Origin: Magicicada septendecula
Lineage: Eukaryota > Arthropoda > Insecta > Hemiptera > Cicadidae
DNA length: 64,000 nt
Reading direction: 5' to 3'
Assembly (NCBI GenBank): GCA_034769895.1
Contig: CM068367.1
Location: forward strand, 703,484,885-703,548,884
Shown piece after piece: positions 13,190-26,005 of this stretch; position 1 is the first letter of the stretch; every line of letters begins with the position of its first letter. The notes beneath the pieces are model-generated. The model saw only the letters and a program-made list of their open reading frames with translations. It was not told where the DNA came from and did no database searches. A program made the translations under genes and the position numbers.

Positions 13190-14070
13190 TTCAGAGGTAA
13201 GATGTATAAAAAGCAAAACAAGTGAAATATCCAAAAAACAAATATTCAATCAAGTAGTTTTGTTTGGTTAAATCATCATAAGGATGATTTGCACAGTTTG
13301 TAAATAGAAGTTTTTGAAGTTCTGCTGCATTGGCATGGGCAGAAACAAGATCTTCCATAGTAACAGCAATTTTTACTACCACTAGGGGTCTATGATCATA
13401 GCTTGCACATTGAAGAAGATAGAAACTTGTTGACTCAAAACATTTGTAACGGGTTCTATTAAAGCAGAGTACTTAGCTATAATTCAAGTAAATTAATTTG
13501 GAGTACTGTGGCAGCTCAGGATAGCTGAAAGGCTGTTTCTCTTGTAGCACTGTTCCCTTCTTATACCGGTTTCTTCAAACCCTGCATAATTTCAAAAAAT
13601 TGTTTTTGAAGATGGGAATGGTTTCATATTTGGGACCACCTTGTCTCAGACAGAGCTGGTATGTTTGGAGCATATTTATTTCATTAACAGACTCTGGAAA
13701 AAGTTTATAATGTCCTTTATAGTGGAGATGGTGTTATAATTTCAGTGATGTAATTCAGATTATTCATGACAAAGTTTAACTGATCACTTCCATAATAAAA
13801 AAACAGAGCTTTCCTGTATCTTTTCATGTTATTTTTTGCACACCACCATCTTTCTATACCTGGCCACACCATAGTCACACAGTCACTGTTGAATACTTTT
13901 TTGTGGACTTAGTTCTAGAAAATTCTCAGTCTTCTCCATTATTGTTTTTGCCTCCTTAGCTGTTAATTCTTTGAATCCAAGAAATTGTACATTTATTATG
14001 TTTTCTCCATGAAAAAATCTCATTCCAGTAGATAGCCGTTCCTTACTAGATGTAGAATTGGCACACAATT
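13190..14070 (-). pseudogene. Ancient hAT-type transposase relic
   Basis: Minus-strand fragments in several frames line up in hAT order. First, an N-proximal piece (14068-13883) has FLGFKELTAKEA. Then degenerate sequence with NTISTIKD follows near 13730. NIPALSETRW lies at about 13635-13665; the x-ETRW motif is typical of hAT transposases after the catalytic core. KYSALIEPVTNVLSQQ lies near 13470. A final piece at 13382-13191 has AHANAAELQKLL. Many stops and frameshifts interrupt it, so it is old and cannot be active. Family assignment rests on motif order and needs a profile search. A ZMYM/ZBED-like domesticated relative is possible. Confidence 0.5.
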
Positions 14071-16699
14071 TTATAACATTTCTTGAGAATGAGATATTTC
14101 ATGGTGCTACCAGCCACTATTCAAACTAATTACTTCATTTTATATTTATGGAGACATAGGTAGCATTTTATGTATGTATGTGCAAAACATTACAATTTAT
14201 ATATTACGTATCGGAAGAGTACTCCATGTAACTATTGAATAAACTACCAGCTAGGTCGGGGGATTTTTGTGTTCATCACGTGTAAGTCCCTTTTGTTACA
14301 CAATAAATTTTTTGTAAGAAGAGACGAAGATTTTGTGGGTTAGAATAAATACTAATAAAACCATTGATTTGTTAAAAACAGATTCTATAAAGATTGAAAA
14401 GAAATGTGACTTTAAATGTCACTTTTTAAAAGAAGGTGTTTCAGAAGCATTAGCTGTATTATGCACATAAAAACACACATCATAAACATACATACATAAA
14501 CACACATCATATGCACAACAAAAATATATAAACCCATGAGACAAGGTTCTAGGTACTTGGTGCCTAACATAAACATTTAATACACATAGTTAATTTAAAT
14601 ATTAGAAATCATATATATAAGAAAACTATTAAAGTATTTATTGTATAAAAATGAAAATTTACTTTTAGCATTAAAAAAAATACCATTTACTTTAGTTCCA
14701 GAATATATTAGTAACTGTGCACCCATTTCAAGTAAATATAAAAGTTGTTATAAAATAAAATAAAGTTACAAAATTTTATTATATTACTTATTTTTTGTAT
14801 TTACACTTATGTATGCGTTTTTGTCTTTACTTATATCACATTTTAAGTTCTATTTGTAGTCTCTGTTAAGCAAGATTAATTGTTCATTTTTCACCTGTTT
14901 ATTTTTGTGGTTGTTACTGCGCGGGTGTGTATGTGTGTGTGTTTTATCCTGGACAATGTTGATGATGCTGGTGATGATTCTGATGCCAGAGTTGTCACTT
15001 CAATCATCTGTCGGGCAGAGTCTCCTCCATTGGGAATGATTTGCTTCTGTTAACTGTTGCCCCCTGTTGAGAATGATTGGCGTCTGTTGTGTTGTTCAGA
15101 ATCGGCCGGGGCTTTATACTTATGGCACGCTGACAAGTCAAAGAGTGCTTGGCAGCCTTCTCAAACCTGCTACATATGGTCCATGCTTGTTCCGCACATC
15201 AGTTTTTCACACATCACTTTTAATTTCACCATTCATCTTCAAATTGTAACCACATATGTGTAGTTATGCACATCTTAAAATGATAAAATTCACATTGCTG
15301 TAGGTATTGTCAGTGTTCAGATTTGTATTAAATAAACATATTTAATTATTCATATGTTATGCCTGTCTGAACTAGGGCTCACTACCACAACAAAGATAAG
15401 TGTGTTCACAAAGACATGATTTCTTGCAGTCAATTAGCTGAGAACAGGCATACCACATACACACACACACATCTTCCTCCTAGTAACACAAATAAATAAT
15501 TGTTCAAAACAGGTGTTTAAAAACAGGTTATGAATTGTCCAATTCTTGTCTGTTCCCATATGCACCATTTAAAACTACTTACAACTGTTTATTTTATATA
15601 TACAAATAAATTACCGTGGCGAATATGAAATAGGTATTGTTGGGTATATTCCCCAGATAGTTTTAAATAAAATTTGAATGTCAATCCAATTTTATTTACA
15701 TTTTCACATACATAATTATAATACACATAACAATTGACTTTTATTACAGGCTTCTTATAAAAGTGGAGTGTTAATAGATACAGTGTAACACTCTCCCCTG
15801 GTGGGCTTGCACAGTCTATACCCATTTCCGACATAGAAGCATTGAAGTGTTACATTTACTTCCTGTGTAGGGTCGACTGCTAGTGTATTATCTCTCTGTC
15901 CATATGAATCGGTTCTTGTCATTACAGTAGTCTACTGCATTACACATTTTCCTCTTCCTACCTGACCATGAGTAGTAAGCTCGACTACATACGTATACTG
16001 CAATCCGTGTTTCTTGTTGTATTTATAATATTACAATGATTGGATTCTCTCTCACTCTCCGCTTCTAAGCTGTCTCTCCTCTCTCACGGTTTATATTGGT
16101 TACGCTGCTTTCCACCCTTAACTGCATTTGAAGGGTCAAGTGTTTTTTATATTTGGTGTGAACTATGTGTTAGGATTGTCGGAGTAAAATTAACAGTTCT
16201 TCAATGTTTTTAATTCCTTGTGTGTGTATAGCTAATCTCATATCTCGGTTAAAGTGATACATTAATTTTAATACTAATCTAATTCGTGTTTTGCCTGTGT
16301 GTGGCAGCAGGTGTAGGAACTTGTCAAAGCTTTCTAAATTTGTCATCACTGTGTCTGTTTGTTATTATTACATACGTAAGTCGTTAATGCCTGTTGTCTG
16401 AACAATGAAGGAAAATATCTGACAATCTTGTGGTATAATATTCCTTCATTGTTACGTGTGATAACTGTTCTGAAATGTGTTTAGCTCCAAGTACCATCTT
16501 GTAGCAAATTTTAAAATAATTTGTAGTACATTTGTATGCTTAATTTTATTGTTGGTTACTTGCAATTGTTGTGTATTCATGTATAAAAGAAATTACATTT
16601 GTAACTTTGTGTCAGTGTCCGATTTAGCAGTCATTGCTGGAAGCATAATTTTATGTGCTAGGCACTATCATCTGTTGTCTATAAAATTTACCTAAAGTT
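14071..16699. other. AT-rich non-coding stretch
   Basis: No gene is supported. A short imperfect direct repeat (GGGAATGATTTGCTTCTGTT / GAGAATGATTGGCGTCTGTT) lies at about 15030-15095. A less AT-rich patch at 15780-16320 contains no recognisable coding sequence. Confidence 0.55.
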
Positions 16700-17640
16700 A
16701 ATGCTCTTGTGGGTAATTTTCCCCAAATTTAAGGGCTTTGCAGCCCCCTGCTCCTTGCTTGCTGATTATGCCAATGTCTACATCAAATTGATAAAGGCTC
16801 TGGAATTATGGTATGCTGACCAACATCTGTACGATGTCTACCACATTCAGCTGAAAGTGAGGCAACGACATTCTGTGGAGAGCTTCCAATATTTTGAAAC
16901 AACTGTCAATCAGTAGACTAGAGTGGCTTATCCTGAAGCATCAGAGGACTTCTAGATATGGATTGCTCTCTTTATGTTTATTGATAGTATCAGAGATAGT
17001 GAATTACAAAAAGTGTTACGAATGGCACATCACCAGAATAGCTAAGATGCTCTTCAGTTTGAAGCTGCGAAGTTAGCAACTTACATTAATAAAATTGTAT
17101 TATCAGCTGAAGTCAAATGCTCCAATATCACATTATTGTCATAACAGAAAAAATAAAGGGATGATTAAAAAAAATAATTTAAGAAATGAGTATGTCACAA
17201 TGGTTTCTTTTAACCACAGGAAGCAAGAAAAAATTGCTTCAAACAATCTTAAAGCAGATTGTTGGGAGACTGAAACTGGAGAGAAGAGGTTAACATACCA
17301 GTTGGAGGAATAAAGCTCCTGATCAGCACAGTCTCCAAGCTTCATAAGATCATAGGCAACTTCATTGTTGAAGAAAAACCAGCCACATTACAACTGACAC
17401 AGGTGATACAGTATCCATTGTCCACTCTAATATACTCAGACATCTTCAGTCTCAGCGTAATCTTTACCTTATGGGCTGCGACTGGAAGCTTTGTCAAAGT
17501 GTTAGGAAACGTTAGAGTACATTTATGCCTGGGTCTCCTTGAGTTTACCCACCAAATGATCATTACAGATGTTGTCTGTGTGGGGATTCTTGGTGTCGAC
17601 ATTATAAATGCTTGTGGATTTGTAATAGATTGAAGAGGGT
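16700..17640 (+). pseudogene. Old Gypsy-type retrotransposon relic, gag to protease
   Basis: Plus-strand fragments follow LTR-retrotransposon gag order. ALELWYADQHLYDVY and FQYFET at 16796-16905 match the common gag pattern in which a short acidic stretch is followed by a Q-L-K-x-R region. FIDSIRDSELQKVLRMAHHQ lies at about 16977-17036 and is ended by a TAA. A possible zinc-knuckle remnant beginning CWETETGE lies near 17263. A protease region has TDTGDTVSIV near 17393 and the characteristic ILGVDI near 17585-17605. There are several stops and frameshifts. No LTRs were found, and nothing of the reverse transcriptase is recognisable after 17640. Confidence 0.6.
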
Positions 17641-20600
17641 TGTTCTGAGAGTTAACCAAGAGAAGATAAATTTTTGATTTTGCATGATTGAAGTGGTAGG
17701 GACAGACAACCATTTGGTCAAGCATGTGATAGTGGCCGAAATAGTCAACAGGTGCAGAGAAAAATGACCCTTGCAGAAATGTGACAGATGTAGAACCAAG
17801 AGAATAGGAAGAAGAAGTAGGCCTATAATTATTGCAGAAAGGCTTATGCTTATGCCTGATTTAAGGGAAGCACCTATGGGAGAAGCTGCTGGAGAGGACG
17901 AATCTGATGCTTGTAAACAAAATGTGTGATCAGAAAAGCAAAGGTTGCTGTCGAGCTAAACTAGGAGAGCAAAATGAAATCGAAGTACTTATGTCTGTGA
18001 ATGACATGAAAGTGCTTTGAAAATGGATAAGGCAGTGTTCAGAGTCAAACGGAAACTGAAGATTATAAGATAATTTGTCACTCACACACTTAAAGAAAAA
18101 TCAGTATTACATTGAGGAGATAGGAAACTGTCATGGCTCACTTGATTCTTTGCATGTCTTCGGTGAGCAGCAATATTATGTACCAGCAGTAGTAAGATGG
18201 TCTTGTACCTTCTTGATCTTTCCAGATATTGGTAATTATTCTGCTGGGCATCCAGTTCACTTGTCACGTACTGTGCTACACTGATTTATAAAAGTGGTGT
18301 TTTGAAAGCAGCTGACCAGTCAGTTTGAGAGTGTGAAGTAAAGCAGTAAGTAGACCTGATAATAGATTTTGAACAGTCACTTAAGAGTTGTACAGTGAAC
18401 AAACACCTCGTTGTGGAGCTAACAGAATTTTCATTCATTTTGCATATACGCACAGCAGTCTTGTACAGTGTTTCGTAGTGTTAACATCAGCTATAATAAG
18501 GCAGGTTAGAACATTGGAAGGAAGCTAGTGTTGTGAAGTGATAATGTGTAGTAGAGGTAATGTGTGAGACAGCAAAGTATTATCATGTTATCATTTCTCT
18601 GTCCTGTCTATACACACCTTATGCTATATTTGTTAAGTGGAGGTAATTCTTTTCGCGGGCTGGCTCAAGAAAGGGTAGCAGGTTTCTAGATGCCAGAACA
18701 GTGGCGTGGCATGGGTACATAACACCTATTGCTGGTTGTGATAGGCCTAAAAATTAATTCATATTTTTTCTTGTACCAAGTGTTCTTTTTAGAGCATTTT
18801 CTATTATTCACTGAGAGAAGAAGAGGGTCCTGGTTCAATGTGATCTGACTCATTATGCTTACACAGAATAAATCGGAACACAAATAATTGAATTAAAAAT
18901 AATAAAGGCAAACAGAGAAACGCATGACTAAATGAACAAAACACAAATAGGTACATAGTATCTGCTGCACGTCAGTTCTGTAAACGATCATAGCTACTAA
19001 CTGAGCATTTTGCCAGTTTATAGTGACAACTAGTACGAGGTCAATGACCGTACCCAGTAAAACATTGCTTTGCTTGAGCCGGCAACATAAGACTGCAAGT
19101 GCCCAGCAGTTCAAAAGCAATGCTATGTTTTTCTTCAAGTTTTCCTACTAATATTGTTTGGATTTCAAATTATTCAATAACTAAAGTATTTATTCTGTGA
19201 TATAATTAATATTATTTTCTCTTATTTCCAATACTGTTGCCGCCGATAACAGTGGTTACACGGACGCCATGCTGCTGTGCCACAATGAATGCTAATATTA
19301 CTCATAGTGAGGGTGTATTGTTAAACAACAATCAGATGAGAGAAACTAGTAGAATAATTGTTTGCCAATAACTGAAATTCTTAAATAAATATTAATAGAA
19401 CGATTACATTGTTGGATCTAGGATTTCTTTGAAGATTTTATGTCCTGTTGCCTTTAGTAGTAATGTCACTTGTGTAATAAAATATCTAGGTGTAAAATGT
19501 TATTGTAAATCTCTATTCAATCACCATGATTTGTCAAAAAATGTTCAGAAAAGACCAGTATGCTATAGTGGTTCTCAGTATCAACAATGTAGGAATTATC
19601 ACAGGTTAAAAACTAGATTTGTATTGGAATAATATGCAGGCTTTCTCCAGCCTCAAAGAGTTGGAATATTTGCTTATAAGAATACTGGTAATAGAAATGA
19701 ACATACAATTAACTAATAGTGTTTAAAAATGTTGGGTCTTCCTAGTGAATGAATTGTGATAGGCAAGTATTTGCATATCACATAAAAATGCAAACATTAT
19801 ATTTGTAAGGATTGATTTCTTCTAAATAAGTGAAGAGGCTGTAGTTTTCAGAAAATTTTGTACTATGTAAGTATTTGTATATTGATGTGCACACTTCTGA
19901 ATCAGATGCAATATTGAGTTTATTTTTTTAACAAATCACATTGTACTTTCAAAGCTAGCCTTAAAACCAGCCTTTAATTTTGTATGTTAAACTTCCAGGA
20001 TATTAATGTAATAAATCACCATGTTTGATGTTATTAAGTAATTCACACCACTGTAAAATATGCTGTCAGAGAAGTTTGTCAGTTATCAGTATTAACCCTT
20101 TTATGTTTATAAACTTGAGTGCTTGTTCTTTGTTAAACAGTAACTTAGCTTTTTCTTAGCACATTTAGTATGTGTTGTGTTTTCACATTTGTTTTGTAAT
20201 GGTGTTTAGATGTGACACATATTGTATATGTTTTAAAGTGAAAACTGTTTTAGTGATATGTATAAATTCTTTTCTATATGTAATGTGATTTTGAAATGAA
20301 TTAAATGAATGTTGAATGTCTTTTTATTGTGTTGTTTTAATGAATACATTGCTAAAGTAAAAAGAACAGTACTGTTTTTTCTAGACATGTAACTAAATAT
20401 TAGTATATTATGACCATGTAAAAAATTTTAAGTAAATGATGGCAGAGGTGGTTGCCTGATATGCTCATTCTGTGATGCAGATGTATAGTAAATACTGGGC
20501 TCAACTAGCAAGTAGATCTTTTCATTATAATATATTTTAAAGCACAGGATGAAGAATATGCTAGATTTATCGTAAAAGTGTTGCTTGTATACCAATTTTA

Positions 20601-22857
20601 TATTATTATCTTTTAATGTTCTTAAACATCATGAAATGTAAAACATACTGAAGGATTTACTCTGTGGTATGTGAATTTTGAAACATATTTTCTGCAGGAA
20701 ATATTCATCTTGGTAATTGAATTTATTCAGCTGTGTTGACTTTAAATGCTTGAAGAAATCTTGTAGAAATGTTGAAGATTGTAGACTTGAAAAACAGAAT
20801 TACTGTTTTTAGATTATTTAAGCTTGTGGTTCCTAGTTAAGTTTACACTTGGTGCTGTTCTCTATGTTGTTACTAGTATGTTTATTAGTATATTTGCATA
20901 AAAGAACATTTAAGAATCCTTTATTACACAGGGATCATGTGTAATCAAGAGGACTGACAGCGCTAAGCTATTAGTAATTTCTGTATTGTTTGGTGTGTTC
21001 ATGTATTGAAAAATAATTATTTTGATGTGTCAATTAAAAACATTGTGAAATTTAAGAAGTGCCATGCACTTAAATTGTGAAATTAAGAGTGTGTAATTTA
21101 AATTTTAAATGTACTGTAAGAAAGCATCTGTTATTCGGAAGTGTAACATGTGCTGAACAAAATAAACCAAATATCAAATATACAGGTTTCAAGAGACTAA
21201 TGCATTTTAAAGTTTTGACATTTTTTCCAAACTAAAAATATGTTTAGTACGTATCACATGTGTGAAGTAAACCAGCAGCACATATTTAAACTTTTTATAA
21301 ACTGTCTTCACAGATATGTATTTTCAAAAAATTTATAAAATTTAACGGATTCCTGATAATTTAAGATCATTGTATTCAATCTGAATAGCAGGCTATATGT
21401 TTCATATAGTATATACGTTAACAAGAGAAACTGATGTGATGTTACTACCACTCTACCACATTTTAATTGTATTAATAAAATGCAATGCTTACCTTGTATA
21501 GCCAGGAGTTCTTCACACGAACTGTGAATCACAAGCGTGACTTGGGTTTACGTATTGTAATAACTACGCTCATTGACAGTTAACTAACTCAACTTGATTT
21601 ATTTATTTCTTATATCATAATCTTTTTATGGCTCAATAAACATACTTCCTCCTTCTCTACAATTTTTGATGAACAAATTAATACTGGGATGTCAATCCCA
21701 TCTGAAAAAATTACGGCCACATTGATACATAAAAACCATTTACACTTCTACCTCCATCATAATCTTAAATCATTTATTAGCTAATTAAGAAAAACAGCCC
21801 AGTATTTGCGCACACACACATTCATTCAGAATTTAAATTATTCCCCCTTTAAAAAATGGAGCTCTTTATATTAAGATGGTTTATAATTATTTGGTCATGT
21901 CTACTTAACTCTCAGCATCTTCACTAGCCACGTGCCACACTGCGTATATGCCCGAATATCGTTGCACTGTTCGAATTTTAAAAGTTTCTATTGATTAATT
22001 AGGTTCACTGATTCAAAAGTTCCATTCTGCACTGTTTTAATTTCACATTTCTACAGTTAAAAGATCTTTTCTTTCGGCTCGCGAGCCTATTGTACAGCCG
22101 GCCGGTTATAGGTTTGGTAGACGACAACTGACGTTAACAATGGCGTCTAAAAAGCCACTTCCTCTACAGTTTCAGCAACTTTCTCTGTAATTCGTTAGCA
22201 AAATCACGTGACAGGTTAATTAGTTACATTTCAGTTAACTTCCATTATTAACTTTGGGTCCAAGAGTACAAAAAGCGGTGCGCTCGCACCCACATTCCGT
22301 TTTATCTTTCTCGTACCTGGCTCTGCCTGACACAGTGTTAAACACAGGGTGTTAAACAAATCACGTTTTTGTGGCAATAAATGGTGCCCAAACAAATTGG
22401 CCCCAAATTATTAAAAAATAGACCCTCCTCTTTATTCGCCCCGTTACACTGAAACCTGTGGATACAACTGAAAACTTGTATGTGATACAGGCATTCTGCA
22501 TCACTCTAAGTAAAACCCTGAATTTTCTAAATGCAGGGGGTGAATTCAGATATTTCTCAGGGTGGGACACATCTTGACAACCTTTATGTAGTGTAGTATC
22601 CACACATCCCATGAAGTAGTGATACAGAATCAAATAGCTGTATTTGTGAAATAAATGTTCTGAATTTTACTTTTACTGTAAAAATCCTTCTATTTGTTTA
22701 TTCTGTTAAAAAAATTGGAAAGTGATAGAAAATGTAACAGATTAACTGACGCTCATTGATATACACAATTTACATGTGATGTCAATAACTGAGACTGAAT
22801 TTTCTTGGCTGAAATAGAACAGTGCTTGGAGGAATTACATCACGAACATGATAGGAG
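17641..22857. other. AT-rich non-coding stretch
   Basis: No gene is supported. A sequence starting CAGTGGCGTGGCATGGG near 18700 resembles a hAT terminus, but I could not find its partner. A moderately GC-rich patch at 22075-22330 contains a short ATG-started frame of about 16 codons in good context (ACAATGGCG, 22138). It might be a promoter-proximal exon, but this is too weak to call. Confidence 0.55.
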
Positions 22858-22860
22858 TTA

Positions 22861-23483
22861 GGGCGTTTTCACACTAGCTGACACGATATCGGTGGAAACA
22901 AAAAGTAAAGAACTGTTATGGAACCGTTTCACGCTCACAGGCATGTCGGTATTGGGTCGATGCAGGCACCGACGTGTCGGCGGGCAGCAGCTCTCCCATC
23001 TTGGTCGGCGCTGTAGTCACCAACAGTTCACTCTGCCTGGCGCATTAATTTAGGTCAGTAGTTGAATATTTTGTGAAATGACTACTTTTAAGTATGACAC
23101 AGTGACATTGATTGAACTTGTTGAGATGAAACCTTGTTTGTGGGACAAGACAGATGAAGGAAATAAAATTCTTCACCAGAAGACTTTGCAAGAAATATAT
23201 GAATAAACTTGTTAAGATCTAAAATCAGCGTATCAAATAAGGTGTAGTATGCGCCTTCTACATAGCGAACTTTAATGATTGGGTGAACCTAATACTTCCT
23301 ATCTACTTTTCATCTTCTCCATCTTAAATATAACAAATATAGTAAATACAATCTTCTGTTGAATTCAGCCATTTTTATAAACTACTCACCACGGCTGATA
23401 TGTCGACATCTGTTGTCTTGAGTGTGCAAGTACCTTCTTGACATCGTGTCGGTGTCGTAGAGTCGGTAAGTGTGAAAACGCCC
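22861..23483. mobile_element. PIF/Harbinger-type deletion derivative, 623 bp
   Basis: The left end GGGCGTTTTCACACT is repeated in inverted form at the right end (AGTGTGAAAACGCCC). Each end is bordered by TTA (22858-22860 and 23484-23486). A three-base TTA/TWA duplication with G-rich termini is typical of PIF/Harbinger. The interior keeps the start of an accessory MADF-like ORF (23078-23206) but no transposase, so this is an internally deleted copy and not a pure MITE. Confidence 0.85.
23078..23206 (+). pseudogene. Truncated MADF-domain N-terminus of a Harbinger accessory ORF, 42 codons
   Basis: ATG at 23078 opens 42 codons, ending with TAA at 23204-23206. The sequence TLIELVEMKPCLWDK fits the first helix of a MADF (Myb/SANT-like, DNA-binding) domain, where an I-x-x-V stretch is followed by P-x-L-W/Y-D. 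Autonomous PIF/Harbinger elements encode such a protein besides the transposase; it helps bind the element's ends. Here it stops after the first part of the domain and lies inside an internally deleted element, so it is not expected to function. The position inside clean terminal repeats supports the reading. Confidence 0.55.
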
Positions 23484-23486
23484 TTA

Positions 23487-24779
23487 GTTAGGAAAAATCT
23501 GTAAAAGGTATGACCATAAACACAAAAAATACATATATACATCATACATTTGCATTTTTATTTTCAAAATGCAGACATTTCAAACCAAATATAACTTGTG
23601 TAATGCATTTAAAGTAAGACTAAAGAAACTTTAATTCTGTATCCTCACAAAGATTTCTAGTACTTGTGAGCTTAAGAGAAGAGGCATGAGAGACGTGTTG
23701 AGAATCACAAGTTCATCTGATTGTAGATCTTAAATTAAGTTTAAGTCAACATAAGGCAAAAATGAACATTCTGCCATGTTTGTTGTAACTGGTATTACAT
23801 TCATTATGATTTGAAAAAGCACTCTGATATTAGGTAAATCTGATGTGAATTTGTATGCTTCTGCAGGATATTTGGGGAAGTGTTCTTATATTGATGTCCA
23901 CATCTGCTGCCAAATATTGAGTTCTGATTTTAGAGCAGAAAACAAGGTAAATTGCCCATGCACAATTTAGCCCCTTGAAGGTCAGACAACTTTCCCAAAA
24001 TTCTGGTGGTAACAGTTTTTGAATATGTTCAATTTGTAGAATTTATGATTAAGATAATCTAGAAGGAAAATTTATTGATCAGGCAAAACAGAATTGGAGG
24101 ATACACTGGTATGAAAATATTCTGTCACAGAATTTGATTGTATATTGGATCATGCTTTTGGAATCCTGCCATTCTTGGCTTTTCTATGTGTTCCCATTCT
24201 GTATACCAAATCTTTAAGACTTTCTGTATAATTGTTTGACATGGCCAATGCTGGTGTCTCACCCCTACAGGCTCCTGACGTTTCCCAAAATCATTACATT
24301 CAGTACATACTCTTGCTTAGTATACAGTACAGTGCTGCCAAAAAACAAAAGATTATCTTTAATAGGAGCAAAGGTGGTAATATAGACTACTTGTTTTATT
24401 TTGAGGTAAATTGATTAAAAACGAAAATTGCATGAACCAAAGATGAAACTGGTAGCTTCTAGACCTGAGCAGAGTATTAAGGAGCTAGCCTTTTTTTAAT
24501 GTTTCACACGTTGGACGAGTGTTCAAGTTGTTTTCACATTCTAAATACTCTGCAAAAAACACTTAAGAGGATAGTTCGGAAAGTTCTTGGCCTCTCACAG
24601 AGATAGCGCCAGGAGTGTCAATTATTGGTCGCAAGTTCAGTCCATCAGGTAGCATACAATAATACAATAACATTCAAAACAGCTGTATTTACTAGTTTGT
24701 TGTAATGACCTCCATATTTTACGCAAGCCATTTCTTCAGATTCAGGAATAAGAGAAAGTCACTGGATGCTAAAATCTGG
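23487..24779. other. AT-rich non-coding stretch
   Basis: No gene is supported. A sequence near 24570-24620 (AGTTCGGAAAGTTCTTGGCC followed by ATAGCGCCAGG) recalls mariner ends, but no matching end was found. Confidence 0.5.
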
Positions 24780-26005
24780 CAGGTACGGTGCGTGTGGCAG
24801 TTAGGCCAGGGCTCCACGAGCTGTATTTTACTGCTTGTATCCACTGTAATTTACGGCAAGAAAATAGATTCATCGTTGCTAAATGGAAGTGGCTTCACGT
24901 GTTGTAAGTTACAGGGGCAGTAAACATCATTTGACAACTTCCAAGGTCATACTGCCGCTGTACAGGATATGTTCCATTTTTCTGGCGACAGTTTGCTGCT
25001 GGTACTCCATGCGCTGTATTTTACGGGCGCTATAACTTACAGCACGTGAAGCCAGTTGAATTTTTACAATTTGTTTCACTTTGTTGTGCATAATTTTTGA
25101 AATTGACTTAGTAAGTGAACATATTGTAGAAGTAGAAAAATACCCAGAATTATACGACATATTGACATACGAATTATACCCAGAATTTCGTGTTTATTGG
25201 TATCCTTTTTCTTCAGATATTTTATCACAACATTGAGGAGATAATTAAATGAACTTTCTGACATCAAGTAAAACTCAAAAAATTTATCCGGGTATTTTAG
25301 CAGTTTTTAATGCAAAACATAAAACAAGCCATTCATTTTTCTGTCACTTATCACTGGATGTATCCACCACTGTTGGAAGGCGTCTGTAAACAATTAGTAA
25401 ACATGTGATTGCTTTGGATACAAATTTTAGCCTAGGCATATTTCCAATCAGTTAAGTGTAACCTAAAAGTTTTTATCAGCTATAATTATTAAACAGTTAA
25501 ATGATTGAATTGAAACCACAATTAAAACAATTACTACCATTATTTCATTAAATTTTAATTTTTATACACTCGTCTACATAACGCGCAGCAGTGCGGTTAC
25601 TGCTCGTAGAGCCAAGCACCTTGGAATGGTAGTAGCAATTGTACTTCTAAGCGCTGTCAAGTACAATGAAATAAAAATTTAATGAAATAGTGGTAGTGAC
25701 TAAAAGATTTGAAGAAAAAGGATACCAATATGCATGACATTCTGGGTACCTTTCTACTTCTACAATAATTTCTTCACTGTCTAACTCCATTTCACAAATT
25801 ATACAACAACAAATCGTAAAAATTCAAGTGGCTTCATCCGCTGTAAGTTACATTGTGTGGAGCCAGTACCAGCAGCAAACTGTCGCCAGAAAAATGGATG
25901 ACCTTGGGAGTTGTCACTTGATTCTTACTGCCACTGTAACTTACAGCGTGTGAAGCCACTTCCATTTAGCAACGTTGAGTCTATTTTCTTGCAGTTCATT
26001 TTGTG
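24780..26005. mobile_element. Inverted pair of PIF/Harbinger-like copies with nested palindromic units
   Basis: The arm at about 24850-25230 reappears inverted at about 25698-26005. It includes the GCTAAATGGAAGTGGCTTCA motif, a shared block around TTTTTCTGGCGACAG, and a MADF-like start. In arm 1 this reads EVEKYPELYD (plus). In arm 2 an ATG at 25790 (minus) opens MELDSEEIIVEVERYPE. Each arm contains a ~170-bp palindromic unit beginning GGCTTCAC and ending GTGAAGCC. In arm 1 it spans about 24890-25055 and is bordered by AGT on both sides. A further inverted repeat lies between the arms (25533-25566 with 25667-25699). Reading the whole as an inverted duplication of a Harbinger-like element is inference. 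Confidence 0.55.

Noticed and set aside
18699-18760. CAGTGGCGTGGCATGGG as a hAT left end
   Set aside because: No inverted partner or 8-bp duplication found.
21480-21540. Possible host exon on the minus strand ending in an AAG|GTAAGC donor
   Set aside because: Only a short open frame and a single splice-like site; no acceptor or homology.
22138-22190. ATG in good context (ACAATGGCG) as start of a host gene
   Set aside because: Stops after about 16 codons and no donor site clearly extends it.
24567-24640. Mariner-like end (GTTCGGAAAGTTCTTGGCC)
   Set aside because: No second end or transposase nearby.
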